Shown piece by piece: positions 45,522 to 55,658 of a DNA stretch of 64,000 nucleotides. Origin of the DNA: Diadophis punctatus similis (taxonomy: Eukaryota; Chordata; Lepidosauria; Squamata; Dipsadidae); the NCBI GenBank assembly GCA_023053685.1, contig JALIGW010000001.1, forward strand, positions 224,772,434-224,836,433, in the 5' to 3' direction. The position numbers and the translations under genes were made by a program. Under the pieces are notes generated by a model. The model was not told the DNA's origin, did not search any database, and was given only the letters and a program-made list of their open reading frames with translations. The stretch's first letter is position 1; every line of letters starts with the position of its first letter.

Positions 45522-46090
45522 CATACATATACAGTATATATAGTAAATAATGTATCTTTTTGTGTGCCTGTGTGTAATATGTATGTACACATATGGCATA
45601 TATACATAGGATTAAATAGTATATTTTGGGTGTTCAGTAATAGTAAATAGACAGGGAAATTGTATCTCGTTGAAGCCTTTGAGGCGAGGAGAGGCCAGGC
45701 ACCCTAACCCTAACCTTTCACGTGAGTGATGTCAAGTTGTCCACACCCACCCAGTCACATGACCACTCAGTCACATGATCATCAGCCTCCCACCATCACA
45801 TGACCGCAAGGCCACTCCCACCCAGTCACATGACTGCCAAACCACTCCCACCCAGTCACATGACCACAAAGCCACGTCCACCATCACATGACCATCAAGC
45901 CACACCCACAAAATAAGCCACGCCCACAGAACCGGTAGTAAAAAATTTAGAACCCACCCCTGATTCCATGGATGAAAATCTTAGAGGGGAAAACAATTCA
46001 AGAATCTTGGGAAACTCTGAAAAATGAGATTATAAAAGACCAGTCTAGCATAACGCTACTGAAAAAGAAAAATAAGAGAAGGTGGGGACA

Positions 46091-46552
46091 GGCGATGGTT
46101 TTGCACCAATGGACAGGAAGTGTGCGTGCATGCAGCTCCAGTTGTGCAAGGGCCATGCATGTGTGCCTGCCACTCGTGCAAATGGAGCTCTGAACGTACA
46201 CGCTTGCCCACTGCTCATACAAGTAAGGATGTATGTGCACACGCATGTGCTCGCTGGCCTTTTCTGCGGCCCAGTTGCAAACCCCTCAAGGCCCACTAGT
46301 GGGCAGTGGCCCACAGGTTGGAGACCCGGGGTTTAAACAATATCTCCACCACTGAAAGGGGGGGAGTCAGGCATAAGGCAATGCATACAGACTGTAGTGG
46401 CAAACACAACAATTGTGATTTACAAGCAGCTTTTTTCTTCTGGAGTTGAGGGATAAATACTTATGTATCTTGCACTCACTCTGCAATTTTGGATCATAAG
46501 TGGCAGTTTATAGTCATAATGGCCATTCCTTATTTTATTCTATATACATATA
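46091..46552. other. Mixed sequence with a probable miniature-element end
   Basis: A CpG-rich and GTGTGC-rich stretch ends cagtggcccacaggttggagacccgggg at about 46305-46333, which resembles the right end of a hAT-type repeat. The left end could not be found. The rest is unassigned. Confidence 0.35.
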
Positions 46553-46880
46553 TGTCATGGTGTGAATATTGTCAGTTGTATGTCTATGCAGGGTGATGCA
46601 CCCCTATTTAATATAATGGTACATTCCATTACCAGCAGAACACGTGATATGATCTTGTACACATGTGTGCATTCCTAAACCACCATTCCTTCCTTCTGCC
46701 TTAAGCTCCTGACCTGAACAGTCACGTTTCTTAGCAAAGATGTAATTATACAGGATTTATTGTTTTTGTACCGAAATAAATATTTTCTATTAGACTTTTA
46801 ATCTCGGTTTTATTTCTAACTGTCTGAATTCCAAGTAAAGAGCCACATCGCCTCTATGAGATTTTATTCTCCCCCCAACA
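46553..46880 (+). repeat. Copia 5' LTR
   Basis: Starts TGTCATGGTG and ends CCCCCCAACA. Contains an AATAAA (46785-46790 region). The next bases, tggtaagtag, begin the primer-site position; they do not match the initiator-Met type seen at 26050. Confidence 0.88.
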
Positions 46881-47003
46881 TGGTAAGTAGAGGATTTGGT
46901 CCTTGGAAACTAATCTTGACAGATTTATTGCATTCAGTTTAGCTAGCTAGATAAAAAAGTTTTTTACTGCCTCCAAAGTGAGCCAGCTAATAAATTTTCC
47001 GAA

Positions 47004-49499
47004 ATGTCTTCACCGGATGAAAAAGAAAAAGATATCTTTGCTCTGCCAGACAAAGGAGAGGAGAAAATTCCTCCCGAAGAAATATTTCATGCTGCTTCAA
47101 CTTCCACTCCGAGGGGCATCTCCAATCTATCTGTGCAAATTTCTCCTACGCATGCTGCCGCTGCTGAAAAACAAACAGAAGCAGACGTTCTACAAGGAAA
47201 AGATTTTATTGAAAGGTTAGTGCACGATGTAAAAAGCACCTCCTTCCACCCTGGAGCAAATTCTACCAAAATGGGGGCCATTCCAAAAATTCCTCAAGAT
47301 GAGAAAATTCAGCCCCACCAAATTGAAAGCTTCTCTGAAGGAGTTTCCTCCCATGATCTGTCAAGTACAGAAAAATTTATTGATGCACACTGTAGAGAAA
47401 TGTATGAAAAGCAAATGAGAGAAATAAACTATTTAAGGAGGGCGTTATTAGAAAGTAGACGGCAAAATGAAAAACAAAATGTCTGCCAGCTCTCCCTCAT
47501 TCCTGAGGATAATTATGTGCCACCATTTCCGGCTTCTTCTTCAATTTTTGAGTCACGCCCAAAAATGGGTGTCACCTTAAACTTGTCAGAGCAAAAATAT
47601 GTGCGTACGTCACTAGGGGCTGAATTTAGCCAACACAGGGAATATGAACTGAGGGACTTTCCCAAAAGTAATGTTGCACCGCCATCTAGTGGCGAAAGAA
47701 CAGAGATGCTACTTAATAATCTGTGTGAGAGGTTCGATTTACTAATGAGTGGACAAGGACGCTTTCAATCACCTATGCCACCTGGAGGCTTTGGATCACA
47801 CTTTGTTCCACCTCCACCAATTGTTCAACAACAAATTCTTCAACCTGCCCAAACAACACAGGCCCAAATTGCCCAGCCTGTTCCTGTGGCAGCACAAATT
47901 CCACAGCAAGCCCAAGCTGCCCCACAAGCTGGACCAGCTCCAGCACCGGCTGCTCAAGCCGCCCAACAACAACCCCAAGCAGGACCACAACCTGCTCCAG
48001 TGCAGGCTCCTTTACCTCCACCTCAACAACCCCAAGCGGGACCACAGGCGATTCCACAGGCCGCACCTGTGCAGGCCCCATTAGCCGCCCCGCCACTACA
48101 GCCCATTCCAGCTGTAGCTCAAACTTACCTCTCACTAGTTGCCCCATTAGTTGGCAACGCAAAATTAAAACAACCAGGACAACATTATAAAGACTGGGTC
48201 AGTGAAATAACAATTTTGCTTCGTCGTGAGGGCACACAAGATATGGTTTTTAACCCTCCACCTCCACCTTGGCCAGATGCCATGAGACTTTTAGATATTA
48301 AAGCATCCACAAGTTTATTGATGTCAATGGAAACTGAATTGCAGCAAACAATTGCTCCTAATGCAACTGCTCAACAAATTTGGGCTCAATTAGAACAGTG
48401 TTTCTGTCCAGTCTCCATGGAAACCACATGCTTACTTTTATCACAATTCCATGGAATGACACTTAAGAATGGCAAAAGTATTGGGGCACATTTAACAAAA
48501 ATGAAAAGGATGGCAAAAGACCTCACAGAACGAGGCTATGCACTTGACAATTTTCAAATGGTCAGTATTATTATCGCTTCATTGAATTACACATGGAAGG
48601 ATGCCATTACACAAATTAATCAAATACCTATTGCTCAAAGGACTGTTGACCATGTTTGTAGAATTTTAGCAGAGCACAAAGCTCTTACACTTGCCACGCC
48701 TCATTTGCAACGCCCACTAGCAGCGGCCAGAGCTCTACCCAGACGACCCTTCGAGAGGGAATACGTCCCAAGGATGCCAAGATGCCAACTTTGCGATCGT
48801 GTGGGCCACATTAGCAAAGATTGTTTTCAATGCACTCTAGTTCCTGTACAGCACCAGTACCAGTACCAGCCCAGAGGCATAGTCTACAGAAGTACGTCCC
48901 TGCCCAGAGGCACAGCCTACAGAGGCAGCAGAAGCAGAAGCGGAAGTCAGCGTCGACCCGGTCTGAGGCGTGACTCACAAGGCCCATATGCCACTCTTGC
49001 CATCACGCAAGATGTACAACCACGTCAGCAATATGACAGACATTTGTTATGGACTTTGGACTCTGGTGCAGCAATTAGCATTACCTACCAAAAGCATCTT
49101 TTCAAAGAACTGCACGAACCAGAACCAGAATTTCGTGAACTTTATGCATTCACAGACCAACCTTGCAAGGTCGAAGGAAAAGGAACTGTTTACATTGAAG
49201 AGTTAAATACATTGGTTCCAGATGTTTATTATGTTCCTTCTGCATCTTTTAATTTGCTTAGTCAAAGTCATTTAACTACTATTTTAGATTTTCAGGTTAA
49301 TCACCTAAAGAAAGCAAGTTACATTATTAAGGATGGTGATATTGTTGCTGACACAATTTTGATTGGTGGAGTCTACTACTTGAGGCCAAAATCTAAAACC
49401 TCAAAATCAGGCAAGTATAGAAATCTCAATCCAGAGCAATGCAGGCCCAGAGAGAGATGTCCCAGAAAGAGATCCTGTGATTGCTACACAAGCTCCTAA
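47004..49499 (+). CDS. Copia gag-protease polyprotein, 831 codons
   Basis: The frame starts MSSPDEKEKDIFALPDKGEE. Residues about 1-255 are not recognised and contain a predicted helical stretch (REMYEKQMREINYLRRALLE). Residues about 256-375 are rich in Pro, Gln and Ala. A copia-type gag core follows (about 375-580; WAQLEQCFCPVSMETTCLLL). A CCHC knuckle, CQLCDRVGHISKDC, is at about 594-607, then an Arg/Ser-rich stretch and the protease site TLDSGAAISITYQ (about 685-697). The frame ends at TAA inside the region before integrase. An extra N-terminal 370 residues is long for copia gag, compared with the element at 26149, which starts directly at the gag core. Confidence 0.88.
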   Translation: MSSPDEKEKDIFALPDKGEEKIPPEEIFHAASTSTPRGISNLSVQISPTHAAAAEKQTEADVLQGKDFIERLVHDVKSTSFHPGANSTKMGAIPKIPQDEKIQPHQIESFSEGVSSHDLSSTEKFIDAHCREMYEKQMREINYLRRALLESRRQNEKQNVCQLSLIPEDNYVPPFPASSSIFESRPKMGVTLNLSEQKYVRTSLGAEFSQHREYELRDFPKSNVAPPSSGERTEMLLNNLCERFDLLMSGQGRFQSPMPPGGFGSHFVPPPPIVQQQILQPAQTTQAQIAQPVPVAAQIPQQAQAAPQAGPAPAPAAQAAQQQPQAGPQPAPVQAPLPPPQQPQAGPQAIPQAAPVQAPLAAPPLQPIPAVAQTYLSLVAPLVGNAKLKQPGQHYKDWVSEITILLRREGTQDMVFNPPPPPWPDAMRLLDIKASTSLLMSMETELQQTIAPNATAQQIWAQLEQCFCPVSMETTCLLLSQFHGMTLKNGKSIGAHLTKMKRMAKDLTERGYALDNFQMVSIIIASLNYTWKDAITQINQIPIAQRTVDHVCRILAEHKALTLATPHLQRPLAAARALPRRPFEREYVPRMPRCQLCDRVGHISKDCFQCTLVPVQHQYQYQPRGIVYRSTSLPRGTAYRGSRSRSGSQRRPGLRRDSQGPYATLAITQDVQPRQQYDRHLLWTLDSGAAISITYQKHLFKELHEPEPEFRELYAFTDQPCKVEGKGTVYIEELNTLVPDVYYVPSASFNLLSQSHLTTILDFQVNHLKKASYIIKDGDIVADTILIGGVYYLRPKSKTSKSGKYRNLNPEQCRPRERCPRKRSCDCYTSS

Positions 49500-52282
49500 A
49501 GCCATTACACCACAAGTAAACAAACAAATTGCTAAGTGCAAACCTAAGGTTCCTCATTCAAATGTTAATTTTGTTAATTCATTAACTAGTAAGCCTTTAC
49601 ATTACAGATGTATCCATAAATGGCACTGAAGATTAGGCCATCCAAGTTTTGATGTTCTTAAGAGAATGCCATTTTTTGCACAAGGTTTGAATTTCAAAGG
49701 ATGTAAGGTACATTTGTATTGTGCTGTTTGCAAAAGGGCAAAATCAAAAGCAGCAGCCATTCCAAAACATCCTATACATAAGTCAACACGCATTTTTGAT
49801 TTGGTTCACACAGATATCATGGGTCCTTATGGGCCAACAATTGGCGGTAAAAATAATTTCTTAACTATTGTTGATAATCATTCTAGATATGGTATGTCTT
49901 TCCTATGAAAGAAAAATCTGAGACATTTCAGATCTTTAAAGACTTTGCAGTCCAGGCCTACAATCAACACGGGGTGAAGATCCAAAGAATTCAGAGTGAC
50001 CGAGGTTCCGAGTTCATGTCACAACGTTTCCAGGATTGGATGCGCAGAAGTGGTATCCTACACCAAACATCAGCGCCTTCCACTCCGGCTCACAACGGAG
50101 TGGCTGAAAGAAGACAGGGGGTTCTCCAAACTATGATGCACTGCCTCCTAGAAGATGCTAATCTCAAACATTCACTGCCTCCTAGAAGATGCTAATCTCA
50201 AACATTCATTTTGGGGCGAAGCAGTTAAGTATGCAAATCACATTGTTAACCGCACTTGGAGCAGTGTAATTGACCAAACACCTTTCTACATGTTGTATGG
50301 CTACCAGCCAGATCTTTCTAACTTACACATTTTTGGTTCATATGCAATGGTGAACATTCCATTAGCACTCAGAAGAAAAGGTGGCCAAATTGCAAATACA
50401 TGGGTGTTGATGACAATTCAAAATGGGGAAAATTCATTGACTCTCGAAATACGATAAGTTTCTAATTCAGCTAACTTTGAAGAAGACTCAGATTGGTCCA
50501 GGGTACATTCTAATGATCCTGGAGTTTATTTTCCCACAGATGAAACACCTGCTGTTCCATCTTCACCTGCCGCGGATGCTCATGCTAGCGACAACGATGG
50601 AGATGAAGACGACAAAGAAGATTGGACAACCGTTCCGAGACGTTCCAAGAGAACTACAAAAGGTATTCCTCCAAAGAAATACACACTGCACTGCACAGAC
50701 AGACCATCGCCACTGATCTGTAACGTTACACTTCCACCAGAGACTTTTGCTCAAATAAAATGTATTTCTGAAGATGAACAAGACAAATGGCACACAGCCA
50801 TTCAAGTTGAGATGGACAGTCTGCAGAAACTTAAGGTATTTACACCTGCAGCACCTCCAAGAAATAAGAAAGTCATTGGCACAAGATGGGTCTACAAAAT
50901 TAAACAAAAACCAGATGGTGAATCATTGTACAAAGCAAGACTTGTAGCACAAGGTTTCGCACAAAGCTATCCTGAAGATTACACAAACACTTACTCACCC
51001 ACAGTGCGAACTGAAAGTGTAAAAATAGCTTTAACTACAGCTACCATTCTTGGACTTGAAGTTTTCCAATTTGATGTTGAAACAGCCTATCTACATGCAG
51101 ACCTAGATGAAGAAATCTACATGAAGTGCGCCCCCGGCTTCCAAGATGGCTTCCGTGGCCGAGAAGGGGACACGTGGATTCTCAACAAAAGTCTTTATGG
51201 TCTGAAACAATCAGGTTTAATGTGGTATAACTGTCTCAAAGACAAACTAAATTCTATGGGCTTTATTAAGTCCGAAACTGATGAGTGCGTGTTTACAAAA
51301 AGGTATGAAACTGCATATGAAATTGTTCTTGTTTATGTTGGTGACATTGTTTACATAGATCCTAATAAACACGAGTGAGATTTTTGTTACAGGTTTGAAG
51401 AGATTCTTCACATTGAAGTCACTAGGTCACATCAATGATTATTTAGGTGTTCAGATTGAAAAGACACAGAAGGGGTTTAGCCTCTCACAACAGACCAAGA
51501 TAGAACAACTATTACATTATTGCAACATGTAAGATGCTACACCAACATACACACCTATGCAAACAGATTTTTGTAATTTGAAAGATGAAGAAAGCCCTGA
51601 GTTCAAGGATCAAACACTTTATCGTTCAGTAATTGGTTCACTACTATATATTAGTGGTTGGACTAGACCAGACATAGCACTCAGTGTCAATTTGTTGTCA
51701 CGACACGTAAGCAAGGCAAAAGAGTTTCACTGGTCATGTATCAAGAAGTTATTGAGATACCTAAACTACACTCAACACATGAAATTAAAGCTAGAACCAA
51801 CACATTCTGATTTTGCTGAATTATATTGTTATGCAGATGCTGACTGGGCAAGTGATAAGGAATCAAGAAAAAGCATTTCAGGTTTCATAATGTACCTGAA
51901 TGGATGTCCCGTTCATTGGAATGTGAGAAAACAAAGTTTTGTTTCTTGTTCTTCAACTGAGGCAGAATATGCTTGTATGTCAGACGCTAGTAACTCATTA
52001 ACCTGGTTTCACGCTTTAGTTACCGATATCTGGACCAAACCGAAGCAGCCAATCACCATGATGGAAGATAATCAATCAGTAGTTTACATTTCAAAAACAT
52101 GTTTCACAGGCTCAAGGTCCAGACACATTGACATTCGTTATAAAAATGTTAGAGATTTAGTAAGACAAGGTTTTATAAAGTTAGAGTATGTGGCAACAGA
52201 ATACCAGATAGCTGACATCTTGAACAAGCCATTGCCAGCAGCACAACATGAATTTCTGAGGTATTTACTACGTGTAGAGTGA
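49500..52282 (+). pseudogene. Copia integrase, reverse transcriptase and RNase H, frameshifted
   Basis: Integrase zinc region (RLGHPSFDVLKRM; CAVCKRAKSK, about 49630-49745), core with DLVHTDIMGPYG (about 49798-49833), SDRGSEFMS (about 49996-50022) and GVAERRQGVLQTM (about 50097-50135). Reverse transcriptase: NKKVIGTRWVYKIKQKPDGE (about 50866-50925) and KSLYGLKQSGLMWY. The catalytic box reads YVGDIV (about 51334-51351) instead of YVDD. RNase H ends with DNQSVVYISK and HIDIRYKNVRD, closing at 52282. Frameshifts lie near 49900, 50175, 50450, 50810 and 51380, with stops. Confidence 0.85.
50141..50208 (+). repeat. 34-bp tandem duplication in copia integrase
   Basis: ctgcctcctagaagatgcta begins both copies (50141-50174 and 50175-50208), which are identical over 34 bp. 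The length is not a multiple of three, so it shifts the integrase frame. Confidence 0.95.
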
Positions 52283-52306
52283 TATAAGCATATCCACCCA
52301 ACCAAC

Positions 52307-52636
52307 AAAGAAGGGGTGTCATGGTGTGAATATTGTCAGTTGCATGTCTATGCAGGGTGATGCACCCCTATTTAATATAATAGTACATTCCATTACAAGC
52401 AGAACACGTGATATGATCTTGTACACATGTATGCATTCCTAAACCACCATTCCTTCCTTCTGCCTTAAGCTCCTGACCTGAACGGTCACGTTTTTTAGCA
52501 AAGATGTAATTATACAGGATTTATTGTTTTTGTACCGAAATAAATATTTTCTATTAGACTTTTAATCTCGGTTTTATTTCTAACTGTCTGAATTCCAAGT
52601 AAAGATCCACATCGCCTCTATGAGATATCCCCAACA
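52307..52636 (+). repeat. Copia polypurine tract and 3' LTR
   Basis: Polypurine tract 52307-52316, LTR 52317-52636 starting TGTCATGGTG and ending TCCCCAACA. Confidence 0.9.
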
Positions 52637-52641
52637 ATATA

Positions 52642-53296
52642 TTTGTCAAATTCCTTTTAAAGCCATTTCCACATTCGAGAGAAGCAGACTCTGAAGCACA
52701 AATCCATTTTACACAAATGAAGTCTTTCCCAAGTCTCCTCTTTCAGCTGCATTGGTTCATTCCATATTCTGAGATGTGAAAAAGATATTTTTCTTTCTGT
52801 TTGCTTCCACAAGTCAATTGCCTTCTTATACCTCCTTGCCAGACATTCCAAAATAGCCCATCCTGAATTGAAATGGCAGGAGCGGTAGAGTATTTACTGC
52901 AACAACATTTCTTCCATTTGCTGGGCTTCATACTACTATGATGCTTAGTAAATGATATACAAATATTATGTGTCTAAGAGACCCAAAACTTGAGGAAGTG
53001 GTATGGGGAAGAGAAAAACTAGTTCAGGTATCATTTCTCAGTTACAATGCAAGCAAATTAAATTATATGATATTTAAAATGGAATACAAACTTAAAAAAA
53101 CTGATGGCAGAAAAAGACTCAGTGGTCCATTGAATTTACTCTTTAAGGTTGTTTTACCTATTTGTGCTTTCTTTTCAATGTATTTATTTTTATTATTTTT
53201 TATTATTTTTTATTTATTTGGTTTTTTAAATTTTTGTCAGATGATGGTATGCTTATCCCAAGCATGTTTAACTTCAGTTACTAATGAATGACCAAT
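52642..53296. other. Unassigned sequence with a minus-strand frame of unknown nature
   Basis: A minus-strand frame from about 52851 to 52657 reads KKAIDLWKQTERKISFSHLR and ends in a stop. I do not recognise it. It has no clear splice sites and may be chance. The remainder is AT-rich. Confidence 0.35.
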
Positions 53297-54728
53297 TATT
53301 AATTTAATTTAATTTAATTTAATTTAATGGATTTGTATGCCGCCCAACTCCCTAGGGACTCTGGGCGGCTCACAACATATTCAGATCCATTACAGCAATA
53401 TAAAATACAATACAATACAATAATTAAAAACATACAAAAGTTAAAAGAGTATCGTCTCACTTTCATCCCACCTGCCGGAAGAGCCAGGTTTTTATTGCTT
53501 TCCGGAAGGCCAGCAGGGTGGGGATAGTCCTGATCTCCGGGGGAAGCTGGTTCCACAGGGAGGGAGCTCCCACAGAGAAGGCCCTCCCCCTCGGTCCCGC
53601 CAACCGACATTGTTTGGTCGATGGGACCTGGAGCAGGCCGACTCTGTGGGCCCTGACCGGTCGTAGGGAGGTATGCGGCAGGATGCGGTCCCGAAGGTAA
53701 CCTGGCCCTGAGCCATGTAGGGCTTTAAAGGTAACGACCAACACCTTAAATTGGATCCGGAGACTAATGGGCAACCAATGCAGCTGGCGGATGATTGGTG
53801 TTACGTGAGTGCATCTGGGTGCGCCCACCACAGCTCGCGCAGCTGCATTTTGCACCAATTGCAGTCGCCGGACACTCTTCAAGGGTAGCCCCATGTAGAG
53901 TGCATTGCAGTAATCCAGCCGTGAGGTGATGAGGGCATGAGTGACTGTGAGAAGTGCCCCCCTCTCCAAGTAGGGTCGCAATTGGTGCACAAGACGTATT
54001 TGTGCAAAGATCCCCCTAGCCACAGCTGAAAGATGTTGCTCCAATTTTAGCTGTGGATCTAGGAGGACACCCAAATTGCGGACCCGTTCTGAGGGAGCTA
54101 ATTTCTCTCCCCCAAGAACCAAGGAGGGACAGTTGGTCAAATCCTTAGGAGGCAATATCCACAGCCACTCAGTCTTGTCAGGGTTAAGTTTTAGCCGGTT
54201 CTTCCCCATCCAGACCCTAACATCATCCAGGCAACGGCCCATTACGTCTATGGCTTCCCCGAATTGAGACGGGGTGGAGATGTACAACTGGGTATCATCA
54301 GCATATTGCTGATACCTCACCCCGTGTCGTCGGATGATCTCACCCAGTGGCTTCATGTAGATGTTAAACAGGATGGGCGAGAGGACCGAGCCCTGTGGCA
54401 CCCCACATAGTAGGGGCCTAGGGCTCGACCTCTGCCCCCCTGTCAGCACTGACTGCGTCCTGTCAGAGAGGAAGGAGGAGAACCACTGCAAAACAGTGCC
54501 GCCCACCCCCACCTCTCCGAGACGACGCAGAAGGATACCATGGTCAATGGTATCGAAGGCCGCTGAGAGGTCAAGTAGCACCAGGATAGAGGAATAACCC
54601 CCATCCCGGGCTCGCCAGAGATCATCCATCAGGGTGACCAAAGCCGTTTCCGTATTGTAGCCGCGCCTGAAACCTGATTGAAAGGGATCCAGAAAATCAG
54701 TGTCATCCAACAGCCGTAGGAGCTGGAG
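53297..54728 (-). mobile_element. LINE (CR1/L2 superclade), antisense, with (AATTT)n tail
   Basis: A long, uninterrupted minus-strand frame (about 54728 down to 53463) encodes most of a reverse transcriptase: FQSGFRRGYNTETALVTL, LLDLSAAFDTIDHGILLRRL, GVPQGSVLSPILFNIYM and the intact catalytic box YADDTQLY, ending KTWLFRQVG. The 3' UTR and an AATTT microsatellite follow to 53297. The open frame indicates a young copy. Its 5' part is cut where the ERV LTR begins, so the missing N-terminal portion may resume beyond the 3' LTR, outside the window. Clade assignment (L2-like) is tentative. Confidence 0.88.
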
Positions 54729-55237
54729 TAAAGTAGGGGCTACAATCAATTATGCCCCAAAACCAGGCCTGACAAAGTCTGGACAATGTTACAAGGCAAG
54801 CCAAGTAAACACGTATCTCAATATCCATTAGTTCTGCAGAAAGGAACTGCCCTGTCAGCCCTAATTAATATATGTATCCTTTCTAGATATGCTGACCATG
54901 AGAAAGAGTTTTGCTATGTCTACAGTATTATGTGAACCGTTGTATTGTTCCTCAAAAACAAATGTCAAGGATAAACCACAGTTGGGAAACATCTGTGCTA
55001 ATATGTCTTATATGCTTAACTGTCTGTTCCCAGTTCCTTATATTATTTTAAGATAAGTTTGCCTCATTGTATACCATAAATGGGCATAGGAAATACATAC
55101 GTAATCCAGGGTATAAGAATCTGGTCCTGTCTAGTATTCAGGGTTCAGGCCTTTGCATTTGCTTTGAACCTGCGCATATCAATAAACCTTTCCTTCTGTA
55201 CAAGTGCTTGCTTAGTGTCCTGATTCATTCTACAACA
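54729..55237 (+). repeat. ERV 5' LTR
   Basis: The right end ...ATTCTACAACA lies just before the primer site. The left end is set by 13 bases (taaagtaggggct) shared between 54729-54741 and 63988-64000. A TATA-like gtataaga is near 55110 and a polyadenylation signal AATAAA at 55181-55186. The usual TG start is not seen at 54729; TGCCCC at 54752 is an alternative start. Confidence 0.7.
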
Positions 55238-55241
55238 GTTT

Positions 55242-55259
55242 TGGCGACCCAGATGGGAC
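55242..55259 (+). other. ERV primer-binding site
   Basis: TGGCGACCCAGATGGGAC begins with the TGG that pairs with a tRNA CCA end and sits four bases after the LTR. Its tRNA 3' end would be ...GGGTCGCCA, perhaps an arginine-type tRNA; not certain. Confidence 0.65.
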
Positions 55260-55658
55260 GTTAAGCGAGGCGCTATTGCGCTGAGGGCTGCCTGATCCCC
55301 TTGGACCCTGGGAGGGGCCACTTCTGAACATTCTCCAGGCGCCACGGGGGTTATACCTCCGGGAGACGGCAGTGACACCTCCAGGGGGCCGACGGTGCTG
55401 AAAGCAAGTCCAAGAACCCTTGAGGGAAGGAAAGGGGTCTGAACTGATTCCTGGCCAGGACGAGACATCTCAGGCGAGTATATGTAAATGTGTTTACCTA
55501 TCTCATTTGCAGATAGAAGAAGGGACCTGATCTCTCCCTTCGGCTCGGGACTGGAGTCCTAACGAAGCCGTGTTAGGTTGTGTGGGAAGGGTCGTTGCCG
55601 AGGTTCCGTCCAGTGACCGTGATATTCCGGGGCTGGCGGCCGGTGACTTTGTGCTAGG

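Larger units (their letters stand above)
46553..52636 (+). mobile_element. Full-length Ty1/copia LTR retrotransposon
   Basis: Two LTRs, a 5-bp target duplication ATATA (46548-46552 and 52637-52641), a polypurine tract (aaagaagggg, 52307-52316) immediately before the 3' LTR, a long gag-protease frame, and integrase, reverse transcriptase and RNase H in copia order. The LTRs differ by about seven substitutions in roughly 300 aligned bases plus one indel near their end, so insertion was fairly recent. Pol carries several frameshifts. Confidence 0.92.

Noticed and set aside
45755..45890. Satellite or regulatory array of cagtcacatgacc units
   Set aside because: The repeats are irregular and belong to the interior of the hAT-type element; no evidence for separate function.
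47749..48162. His/Leu/Pro-rich and Val/Gly-rich overlapping frames
   Set aside because: Shadows of the Pro/Gln/Ala-rich part of copia gag in other registers.
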